A stretch of 64,000 nucleotides of DNA from Planctomycetota bacterium (GTDB lineage: Bacteria; Planctomycetota; UBA1135; UBA2386), in the NCBI GenBank assembly GCA_028281765.1, contig JANQJF010000071.1, forward strand, positions 21,132-85,131, read 5' to 3'. Positions 43,291-51,373 of the stretch are shown here, piece by piece (the stretch's first letter is position 1; each line of letters starts with the position of its first letter). The position numbers and the translations under genes are program-made. The notes below the pieces were generated by a model. That model searched no databases. It saw only the letters and a list, made by a program, of their open reading frames with translations, and was not told the DNA's origin.

Positions 43291-44550
43291 TCAGACGGGG
43301 TTCGGCGCGGACGCACTGGACGCCGGCTTCACCTGGCATCCAATCACCTCGCACCCCATGTCGAACGGCCCGGAAAACACTTCGTTCGGCATCACGTTGA
43401 AAGGACTCCGATCGACGATCCAGTGGATCAAGTTCGATTCGACCTCGCTGACCTTGTGCCGGATGCCACTTGCGAGCAGGTACTGCCCGGGACCAAGTCG
43501 GCACGTGAAGCGGAACTTGAGCTCCATGACCTCGCCCTTGTTACCCTTTACGTCACACCGCAAGAACACGTTGTTGGTGCCATAGATCGTGTCTCCGTTG
43601 ATCGAACGGAACCGAAAACCGACAACGAAATCGCCACCGTCGACGTTGCTGACCAGCTTGATCACGACGAGGTACGACTGGCCGTAGAACACGTTCTTGA
43701 CCGGAACGTCATCCGAGTTGGTGATCCAGATGTCTTCGACGCGTGCGTCGAGGGTCGTTGGATCGACCGCGTCCTCGAGCTGCGGCTTGGCCGACGCCTT
43801 TGCTGCAGCCTCCTCTTCATTGAGCAAGCGTTCGTACTGAAGCCCCACCTTTCGAGGCGCACCGTCGCTGATCAGCTTGCCCTCGTGAATCAGGATCGCG
43901 CGGTCACAGAGGTCGTAGATCGCACCGAGGCTGTGGGTGACGAACAGAACCGTCGCACCACTGCGCGCGATGTCGGTGATGCGTTCGTTGCACTTTCGCG
44001 CGAACAACGCGTCGCCGGCAGCGAGCGCTTCGTCGACGATGAAAATGTCCGGCTCGACACTGATCGCGACCGCGAACGTCAACCGAGCACGCATTCCGCT
44101 CGAATACGTCTTGAACGGCTGATCGATCACGTGCCGTAGCTCGGCGAAGTCGATGATCGAGTCGACTTTGGCATCGACTTCGGCGCGACTCATGCCGATG
44201 CACGTGCATCCCATGTAGATGTTCTCGCGACCCGTGTACTGCGGGTGGAAGCCGGTGCCGAGTTCGAGAATCGCCGAGATCTTGCCATCGACGTGATAGG
44301 TCCCACTCGTCGCGTCCAGCTTGCCGGAGAGAATCTTCAGGAGCGTACTCTTACCGGCGCCGTTGCGACCGATGACCCCCACCACTTCGCCTCGCCCGAC
44401 ATTGAAGCTTACGTCCTGCAGCGCAGGAAACACGGTGTGGCGCTTCTTGCGCGAAAGCGGCTCGAGCAGGATGTCGACCGGCTTGGAGTAGAGCTTGTAC
44501 TCCTTCGTCAGGTTCTCGACGCGGATCGCGACTTGATCGAATTCGCTCAT
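43291..44550 (-). CDS. wzt: ABC transporter ATP-binding protein, Wzt-like with C-terminal glycan-binding domain
   Basis: A 419-residue protein starting at ATG 44550 (ATGA overlap with the permease). GRNGAGKST is Walker A, YSSGMRARL the signature motif, and IFIVDEALAAGD Walker B, all within the first 240 residues. The last 150 residues (from about 270) form an extra beta domain like Wzt-C, which in O-antigen exporters recognises the modified chain end. The domain suggests the polymer is made in the cytoplasm, capped and exported as a chain. The methyl or sulfate capping enzyme may be the next gene. Confidence 0.92.
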   Translation of the reverse strand: MSEFDQVAIRVENLTKEYKLYSKPVDILLEPLSRKKRHTVFPALQDVSFNVGRGEVVGVIGRNGAGKSTLLKILSGKLDATSGTYHVDGKISAILELGTGFHPQYTGRENIYMGCTCIGMSRAEVDAKVDSIIDFAELRHVIDQPFKTYSSGMRARLTFAVAISVEPDIFIVDEALAAGDALFARKCNERITDIARSGATVLFVTHSLGAIYDLCDRAILIHEGKLISDGAPRKVGLQYERLLNEEEAAAKASAKPQLEDAVDPTTLDARVEDIWITNSDDVPVKNVFYGQSYLVVIKLVSNVDGGDFVVGFRFRSINGDTIYGTNNVFLRCDVKGNKGEVMELKFRFTCRLGPGQYLLASGIRHKVSEVESNLIHWIVDRSPFNVMPNEVFSGPFDMGCEVIGCQVKPASSASAPNPV

Positions 44551-45431
44551 AGGACGTTGCCGACGATGATCTTCATCCGCTGGAACACACGCAGCCCAAC
44601 CGCGACCCCGATCAGACTCATGCCGGCGAACACACCCCACGCCAGCGGGTGATCGATGCGCCCGTAGAACAGTGCGTCCTGATAGCACCAAACCGGATAA
44701 CTGAACGGGTTGATGTGCAACACCGCTTCGACAACCGGCGATACCGGCGGCACGAAGATGATCGGCAGCGTGAAGATGCCGATCTGCGCAAACACGGTCA
44801 CGAGCTCACGAAGGTCGCGGAAGAAGGGCGTCAGTGCGGACAGCACGAACGCGACGCCGCACAGGAACGCGAACTGCATCACGAGCAGCACCGGTAGCCA
44901 GAGATAGCTGAAGCTCAGTTCGCCGTACTTCGCGAGCACGTAGACAACCAATGCCAACAGTGACACTAGCTGCCCGAAAAAACTCGCCAGGACATCTTTG
45001 ACCGGAAGCACCTCGATCGGGAACACGACCTGCTTGACCAGATTGGAGCCCGAGATCAGCGAGCTCGCCGACAGCGACATCGACCTGATCATGCCCAGCC
45101 AGGGCACCAGTCCAGCGAGAATGAACGCCGGTCGGTCCAGCGGCAAGTCGGCGGTTCCGCCGAACTGGCTCTTGAAGACGAAGGCGAACACCAGGATGTA
45201 GATGCCCGCGAACATCAGCGGATGACAGACCGCCCAGATCCTCCCGAGTACCTGCCCCGCGTGCTGGTCTACCAGCGCCCGGCGAGTCATCTCGAAGATC
45301 AGCAGGCGGTGTTCGCGGAGCAGCCTCGCGAAGTCCAGCAGGGCCCGCGCAACCCAGCCGATGAGGGGTAGCCTGCTCGGTGAAAGCCCGGCGCTGGGCT
45401 CGTTCGTAGAGTGCGGAAGGGTGCTGGACAT
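44547..45431 (-). CDS. wzm: ABC-2 type polysaccharide export permease, Wzm-like
   Basis: A 294-residue protein starting at ATG 45431. After an N-terminal stretch to about residue 50 there are six membrane helices (for example around 62-80, 90-105, 140-160, 172-195, 205-225, 260-278). RRALVDQHAGQVLGRIWAVCHP is the typical lead-in of this family. It is first in the exporter operon, with an ATGA overlap to wzt, and is divergent from the gene starting at 45553. Confidence 0.9.
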   Translation of the reverse strand: MSSTLPHSTNEPSAGLSPSRLPLIGWVARALLDFARLLREHRLLIFEMTRRALVDQHAGQVLGRIWAVCHPLMFAGIYILVFAFVFKSQFGGTADLPLDRPAFILAGLVPWLGMIRSMSLSASSLISGSNLVKQVVFPIEVLPVKDVLASFFGQLVSLLALVVYVLAKYGELSFSYLWLPVLLVMQFAFLCGVAFVLSALTPFFRDLRELVTVFAQIGIFTLPIIFVPPVSPVVEAVLHINPFSYPVWCYQDALFYGRIDHPLAWGVFAGMSLIGVAVGLRVFQRMKIIVGNVL

Positions 45432-45552
45432 CGGGAAGTGGCAGCGTGCGATTTTGCGCCAAGCCGCGAATTGGGACAAGGCAAGGGACCTCGGTCCCAC
45501 GGGGCAGCAGGCTCGCTTGTGGTCCCTGCGAACGCTACCTTTGACCACGCAT

Positions 45553-48096
45553 ATGCCAGGCTCGACCGACATGCTCGATACTTCTTGGATTTCCGCGTCG
45601 ACCGTGTGCCCTACGTGCCACGGATCGATGCGCACGGAGCAGCACGAGGCCATCGGTCCCCATCTGTACTGTGACGCTTGCGGCGGCATCTTCCCCGTCG
45701 AGCACGAGACTCCGGATCTGAAGGACGTTCGGCTCCTCGCCGCCGCCGACGAGAACCTGCTGGCGGTCTGGCACATCACGCAACTCCGCTCGATCCCGCT
45801 CTACCGCGAGAACAGCCCCGACAGCTGTGCGGACGCGGGTCGCGCCGATGTGCGCACGTTCGCTGAGTTCATGCAGCTGAGCGGCAAGTCCGTGCTCGAC
45901 ATCGGCAGCGGCGCATTCGCCCGCCCGGGCTACGTCCCGAACGACGTCGGCGACTACGTCGGGATCGACCCGATTCGCCCCGAGTCACGCCCGGCATTCC
46001 CGGTCTGCTCTGCGCTCGCCGAGTGCCTGCCGTTCCGCGACGGCCAGTTCGACGCCGTCATACTCGCGACTTCACTCGATCACGTTCTCGACATGGAACG
46101 CACGTTCGAGGAGATCCGCCGCGTCCTCGCGCGCAACGGATCTTGCTACTTCTGGGGCACGTTCGGCTTCAAGCCGGCGCCACAAGATCCTTCGATCGGG
46201 AGGGTCGAACCACTGCGGCTCACGACGAACGTCGCAATCGAGCACGCGGAGGCAGTTCGCGAATACCTCGAGCAACGCGACAGCTTGCGCACACGCCTCG
46301 ACGACATCGAGCTCCGCACGGACGAATTCGCTCAGCTGCTATACGACCGCTTCCATTTCCGCCACCTCGATCGCGGCATGGTTTGCGCGGCAGCTGCGAA
46401 AACCGGGTTCGGACCAGGCAACGAGATCGTGCTGGCGAAGACCGACGTCGACGAGGTCTTGTGCCTCGAGCTCGTCAAGGACCCGCAGCAAGCGGCCGTC
46501 GGCCGCGTCTTCTCGATCCTCGACGAGCGTGAACGCACGACCGCCAACGTCGCGACGGAATTGCGCGAATCCATGCGAGCCGAGCGAGTCCACGCGGCAT
46601 CCACCGCGGAAGAACTACGGTCCCTGCGCGGCGAACTCGCCACGCTCCGCGAAGTGATGCGCAAGACGGAGGCGGAGCGGACCACGCTGCAGAACAAGGT
46701 CACAAACCTGACGACTCAGACCTACCAACTGTCGATGCAAGTCGCGAGCATGCGGCGCAACGTCTTCCGACGGATCGGTGGCGCGATCGTCCAGGTCAAG
46801 AATCGCCTCTACGAAAAGCTGCTGACCCCACGCAAAACGGTGCACCTCTTCGGCCTTGCGGTCCGAGGCGTGTTCTTCGGCAAGAGACGTAAGCCGGCGA
46901 AAGAGCGCGGCAAGAAGGTGCTGATGCTCACCGTCAGCCAGATCGACATCGACTCCCGCATCAACAAGGTTGCGGCGACTATGGCCGATCGGGGCTACGA
47001 GATCGAGATCATCTGCCACCAGTCCGGTGCGTACGACCGGAATGTCATCGAGGAGACCGTTCGCCCCGGCGTGAAGTATCTACGCGTCAAGCCGGATCCC
47101 GCGTGGACCGGCAAGCGCTACGGCCTACTCCACCAGGAGTCGTTCCGCGTCGCCGGCCTACAGCGCGAGTTCGACTACGTACACGTGCATGACCTGACCG
47201 CGCTGTACGTCGGCTGGAGCCTGTCACGCACCCGCGGCGTGCCGTTGATCTACGACGCGCACGAGATCTGGACCGACAACGTGTTCTACACGGGATCGGA
47301 GTGGGCGCCGCTGAAAGGCCTACCGCTGTTCCTGATCCGCCGATTCGAAGGCTTCCTGGTCAAGTACTGCGACGTGTTCCTGACGGTCAGCCCATCGATC
47401 GTCGAAGAGTTCACGCGCCGCTACAAGCTCCGCGAACCGCCGGTGATGCTCGCCAACTTCCCGGACGCCGCGCTGGCCGACCGCGTCACCGAAGAGACCG
47501 AGTCAGTGCGCGATCTCTGCGGACTCACCGACGAGCACTTCGTCACGCTGTACATCGGCGGCGTCAACCCGCTGCGCAACATCGAGACCGTGATCCGCGC
47601 ACATCAGCACCTGCCAGACGAGTTCGTGTTCGCGATCCGCGGCCCAGGCATCCAGATCTACCGCGACGAGTACGAGGAACTCGCCAAGCTGTGCGGCGTG
47701 TCCGGCCGCATCTTCTACCTCGACCCGGTCGAACGCGACGACATCATCGCGGGCACCAAGGGAGCGGACTGCGGAATCGTGATGCTGAAGAACCTGTGCC
47801 CGAACTTCTACTGGTTCTATCCGAACAAGTTCTTCGAGTACATGCTCGCCGAGCTGCCGGTCGCAGTCTCGAACTTCCCCGACGTGACCGCCCACATCGA
47901 GCGCGAGAAGTGCGGCGTCGTGTTTGATCCGGAGTCCCCCGAGAGTATCGCTGAATCCCTGCGCAGGCTCGCCTCCGATCCGACCGAGGCGAAAGCGATG
48001 GGCCAACGCGGACTCGCTGGCATCCGCGAGCGATACAACTGGGACGAGGCGACCCAGGGGCTGATGCGGGAATACGAGCGACTCGGATCCGAATGA
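45553..48096 (+). CDS. Zn-ribbon/methyltransferase/coiled-coil/glycosyltransferase multidomain protein
   Basis: An 847-residue protein; ATG 45553 is chosen, with ATG 45571 as alternative. Cys19, Cys22, Cys40 and Cys43 form a CxxC...CxxC zinc ribbon. Residues about 110-260 are a SAM methyltransferase (VLDIGSGAFARPG, then GIDPI, LDHVLDMERTFEEIRRVL). Residues about 335-400 form a coiled coil. From about 455 to the end is a GT4-like glycosyltransferase (VLMLTVSQIDIDSRINK, YDAHEIW, LYIGGVNPLRN, FYWFYPNKFFEYMLAELPVAVS). It starts the plus-strand block. The arrangement resembles chain-end modifying enzymes, but that is inference. Confidence 0.85.
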   Translation: MPGSTDMLDTSWISASTVCPTCHGSMRTEQHEAIGPHLYCDACGGIFPVEHETPDLKDVRLLAAADENLLAVWHITQLRSIPLYRENSPDSCADAGRADVRTFAEFMQLSGKSVLDIGSGAFARPGYVPNDVGDYVGIDPIRPESRPAFPVCSALAECLPFRDGQFDAVILATSLDHVLDMERTFEEIRRVLARNGSCYFWGTFGFKPAPQDPSIGRVEPLRLTTNVAIEHAEAVREYLEQRDSLRTRLDDIELRTDEFAQLLYDRFHFRHLDRGMVCAAAAKTGFGPGNEIVLAKTDVDEVLCLELVKDPQQAAVGRVFSILDERERTTANVATELRESMRAERVHAASTAEELRSLRGELATLREVMRKTEAERTTLQNKVTNLTTQTYQLSMQVASMRRNVFRRIGGAIVQVKNRLYEKLLTPRKTVHLFGLAVRGVFFGKRRKPAKERGKKVLMLTVSQIDIDSRINKVAATMADRGYEIEIICHQSGAYDRNVIEETVRPGVKYLRVKPDPAWTGKRYGLLHQESFRVAGLQREFDYVHVHDLTALYVGWSLSRTRGVPLIYDAHEIWTDNVFYTGSEWAPLKGLPLFLIRRFEGFLVKYCDVFLTVSPSIVEEFTRRYKLREPPVMLANFPDAALADRVTEETESVRDLCGLTDEHFVTLYIGGVNPLRNIETVIRAHQHLPDEFVFAIRGPGIQIYRDEYEELAKLCGVSGRIFYLDPVERDDIIAGTKGADCGIVMLKNLCPNFYWFYPNKFFEYMLAELPVAVSNFPDVTAHIEREKCGVVFDPESPESIAESLRRLASDPTEAKAMGQRGLAGIRERYNWDEATQGLMREYERLGSE

Positions 48097-50258
48097 GTCT
48101 CGTCGACAGAGCAGGCGGATGGGTCCTCCGCCAGTGCGCCGAGGGCAGGTGGCTGCACAGCAGACTGCTTCGCCACCGCACTCGGCTCAAGTCGCTTGCG
48201 TTCTGGATCACGGTCGCGCTCTATCCGCTGTTCTGCCTGCTCGCGTGGCTGCGTCTCCTATGGCGTCGCATCACGTTCCAGAAGCCGAAGATCGTCTGGG
48301 CACCGACGCCAATCATCAACATCTCCGAGAACAGCAAACTGCTCAACCAGATCGGCTATGACAGTAAGACGGTGGTGTTCACGGTTTACCACATCACCAG
48401 TGACTTCGACGTCAACCTCAAACCGCACATCCGCAATCCTGCAGTCGGCTACTGGCTGCCGAACGCGCTGTTCCTGTGGTCGCTGCTGAAGTTCGACGTG
48501 TTCCACTTCTTCTTCGATGGCGGCTTGTGGTCTGGAATGAAGATCGTGCCGCGCGCGCGATGGCTCGAGATCCCGCTGTTGCGGCTCGCGGGTAAGCGCG
48601 TGATTGCCACCGCCTACGGCGCCGACGTCCGCGTACGTTCGTGGAACGAACACTGGCAACCTTACAACCTATGCCAAGAGTGCCCGGACCCCGGTCGCCA
48701 CTGCATCTGTGACACCGAGCAAGCCGAAATCAACATCCGCTACCACCGCTCGTGGTGCAACGCGCTGTTAGCGATGGGCGACATGCACGACTTCGTGTTC
48801 GGCAGTCGGCGCGAATTTCTCTACTGGCCGATCGACGTGAAGTCAGTCGAGTTCGCCGGAGCCGAACCACACGACGGCACGATAAACGTCGTACACTCAC
48901 CCAACCACCGCCACTTCAAGGGCACGCGCTTCATAGAAGCGGCGGTTGAAGCCCTGCGCGAGAAGGGTCTCGACGTCGAACTGCACATGGTTGAGAAGAT
49001 GTCGAACGAGGAGGCGCGCCGCGCGTACGCCGAAGCCGACATTGTCGTCGCCCAGTGCATCGCCGGCTGGTTCGGTTTCACCGAGATCGAGGCGATGGCG
49101 GCCGGCAAGCCGCTCGTCAGCTACCTGCGCGACGCGGATCGCTACCTCGGCCACGTGCCGGGCTGTCCTGTCGTCAGCGCGAACCCGGATCGACTCGAGG
49201 CCGAACTCGAGCGGCTGGTGCTGGACGGCGAGCTGCGAGCGGAGCTCGGCCGCCGCAATCGCGACTACGCCGAACGCGTCTGGTCATACGAAGCAATCGG
49301 ACCGCAGTACGATGCCTTGCACCGCGAGGTATGGAGCGAGAACCGACTGCTGCGCACCGTTCTAAGGCGCTGGAACGCGTACCGCACCGGCGACGACGGC
49401 GCGCGGCTCGGACGGCGCAACGGGGCCGGGCTCGGCGAGTGGCCGGTGTGGATCGAACCAACTGATAGGCTCGCGCGATTCGAGTGGGGCGAGTTCGCCC
49501 AGCCGCCGTTCGACGCCAACGGTATACCGCGCGCTTCGTGCTACGGCGTCTATGGCGACGATCCGCACGTAGTGTCGACGTTCGGTATGCACTGCTTCCA
49601 CGCGTTGGAAGCTGGCAATGCAAACCACCAGCGCTTTCTAGATGTCGCGGCGTGGTTGCGCGACCGGCTCGAGATTGACGACTCTGGAGTCGGTCGCTAC
49701 CGCGTGCCAACCAGAAACGCAGCTCCGCGCCTTTCGGCCACAGCCCAAGCCAATTCGATCTCGGTGCTGCTACGCGCCCATTCGATGCAGGCCGATGCCG
49801 GCTTCGACACAGCGGCCGCGGCAGCCGGCCGGCTGTTCGCCACACCGGTCGCCGACGACGGCCTGCTGCATTGCGACGGCAGCCACGTGGTGATCGGCGA
49901 CTGCGCCGAGCGTTCGTCGCACGGCAGCCTGCTCGGTTGGCTGCATGCGCTACTCGCACTAGATGAGTTGCGCTACGCGGACTGCGGGGACGCAGAGGCG
50001 AGCGCACGGCTCTGCCGGCGATCGACGCAGACGTTGGTCTCAGTGCTGGCCGAGTACGGTGACACCGACAACCCCAAGCACAGCCGGTTCGACGAGCGGA
50101 CCGCAACCTTGTCGAACCGCTACTTCATCGCGCGCCAGCTCGAAGCGTTGGCACGAGTCACGGAGGTCGACGGCCTCAAGGCCGCTGCCAAACGCTGGCT
50201 GCGCGGCGCACGCCGCACCCGCCGCGCCAACCTGCTATCCGGAACGGCGGCTGGCTGA
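48093..50258 (+). CDS. Glycosyltransferase with Cys motif fused to a C5-epimerase-like domain
   Basis: A 721-residue protein; the ATG overlaps the previous stop (ATGA). Residues about 30-55 are a hydrophobic segment. Residues about 75-400 are the GT, paralogous to 33120-34277: TAYGADVR, then CQECPDPGRHCIC, MGDMHDFVFGSRREFLYWPID, HSPNHRHFKGTRF. From about 440 to the end the sequence resembles the C-terminal part of heparosan-type D-glucuronyl C5-epimerases (GYYGDD-like YGVYGDDPHVVSTFG, SATAQANSISVLLRAHSMQAD, HGSLLGWLHALLALDEL). The fusion would add a sugar and might invert a uronic acid at C5. The epimerase assignment is moderate. Confidence 0.75.
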   Translation: MSLVDRAGGWVLRQCAEGRWLHSRLLRHRTRLKSLAFWITVALYPLFCLLAWLRLLWRRITFQKPKIVWAPTPIINISENSKLLNQIGYDSKTVVFTVYHITSDFDVNLKPHIRNPAVGYWLPNALFLWSLLKFDVFHFFFDGGLWSGMKIVPRARWLEIPLLRLAGKRVIATAYGADVRVRSWNEHWQPYNLCQECPDPGRHCICDTEQAEINIRYHRSWCNALLAMGDMHDFVFGSRREFLYWPIDVKSVEFAGAEPHDGTINVVHSPNHRHFKGTRFIEAAVEALREKGLDVELHMVEKMSNEEARRAYAEADIVVAQCIAGWFGFTEIEAMAAGKPLVSYLRDADRYLGHVPGCPVVSANPDRLEAELERLVLDGELRAELGRRNRDYAERVWSYEAIGPQYDALHREVWSENRLLRTVLRRWNAYRTGDDGARLGRRNGAGLGEWPVWIEPTDRLARFEWGEFAQPPFDANGIPRASCYGVYGDDPHVVSTFGMHCFHALEAGNANHQRFLDVAAWLRDRLEIDDSGVGRYRVPTRNAAPRLSATAQANSISVLLRAHSMQADAGFDTAAAAAGRLFATPVADDGLLHCDGSHVVIGDCAERSSHGSLLGWLHALLALDELRYADCGDAEASARLCRRSTQTLVSVLAEYGDTDNPKHSRFDERTATLSNRYFIARQLEALARVTEVDGLKAAAKRWLRGARRTRRANLLSGTAAG

Positions 50259-51373
50259 TGCTCCGCGTCGTGCACGGCCCGGTCAACATCGGCAACCAGC
50301 CGTGGGCGATCTCACAGCAAGAGCGCCAGCTCGGCGTTCGCAGCGAGGTCGTCGTCAACTACAATACGTGGCTCGAGTACCCGGTCGATCGCTGTCTCGG
50401 CGAATACGGCGATCGATCGTGGCAGACCAGACTGCGTCGGGCGCGATTCGCCTGGACCGCGCCGCTCCGCTACGACGTTCTGCACTACTATTTCGGTCGC
50501 TCATTCTCGTGCATGGACGACTACGGGGCACGCAACCGACGCTGGTTCCGCGACCTCCGCATGGCGCGCCGGCTCGGCAAGCGCGTGTTCATGACCCTAC
50601 AGGGCTGCGACGTGCGACTCAGCAAGAACTCGTCAGACAACAACGAGATCACGATGTGTCGTGAGGGCCACTGCGGCGCGGTGCCAACCTGTCGTTCGCA
50701 GCTCGACGCCGAACGCCGCTGGCTGATCGAGGAGATCATCCCGCTCGCGAACCGCGCCTTCGTCCTCAACCCGGAGCTCGCGAAGTACGTGCCTGGCTCG
50801 GCGTTCTTGCCGTACGCCGTCGACATCTCGCACTTCGAGACGGTCCCGCCGCGCCTCGATCGCCCACCGGTCATCCTGCACGCGCCGTCCGACGAAGGCG
50901 TCAAGGGCAGCTCGTACGTGATCCAGGCGATCGAGCGACTCAAGCAGCGCCATGAGCTCGAGTTCGTCCTCGTGAAGGGACTCCCCCACGCCGAAGCCAT
51001 GAAGCTCTACCGCGACGCCGACCTCGTGATCGACCAACTGCTCGCCGGTTGGTACGGCGCGTTCGCCGTCGAACTGATGGCGATGGGCAAGCCGGTCGCC
51101 GCCTACATCCGCGACGAAGATCTCGACTGCCTGCCGCCGGGCATGCGCGAGGAGCTGCCGCTGTTGCAGGTAACCCCGGACACGATCGAACAGGACCTCG
51201 AAGCCGCACTCCTGCGCCGCACCGAATGGGTCGAGTGGGGCGAACGTGCGCGCCGCTTCTCTCAGCGCTGGCACGACCCGAGAAGGCTCGCGCGCGCCCT
51301 GATCGACGCCTACCGTGACCCGGAATCCCGGTTCGTGATCGAGCCGGATCGAAAACCGATATGTGCGGAATAG
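50258..51373 (+). CDS. Glycosyltransferase, GT-B type with Cys-rich insert (plus-block copy)
   Basis: A 371-residue protein whose ATG overlaps the previous stop by one base. LQGCDVRLS is followed by a Cys-containing insert (CREGHCGAVPTC), then HAPSDEGVKGSSYV and YRDADLVIDQLLAGWYGAFAVELMAMGKPVAAYIRDEDL. The last block is nearly the same as in the GT at 31086-32156, so the two are paralogues. Its 3' end overlaps the next asnB-type gene by 13 nt. Confidence 0.85.
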   Translation: MLRVVHGPVNIGNQPWAISQQERQLGVRSEVVVNYNTWLEYPVDRCLGEYGDRSWQTRLRRARFAWTAPLRYDVLHYYFGRSFSCMDDYGARNRRWFRDLRMARRLGKRVFMTLQGCDVRLSKNSSDNNEITMCREGHCGAVPTCRSQLDAERRWLIEEIIPLANRAFVLNPELAKYVPGSAFLPYAVDISHFETVPPRLDRPPVILHAPSDEGVKGSSYVIQAIERLKQRHELEFVLVKGLPHAEAMKLYRDADLVIDQLLAGWYGAFAVELMAMGKPVAAYIRDEDLDCLPPGMREELPLLQVTPDTIEQDLEAALLRRTEWVEWGERARRFSQRWHDPRRLARALIDAYRDPESRFVIEPDRKPICAE

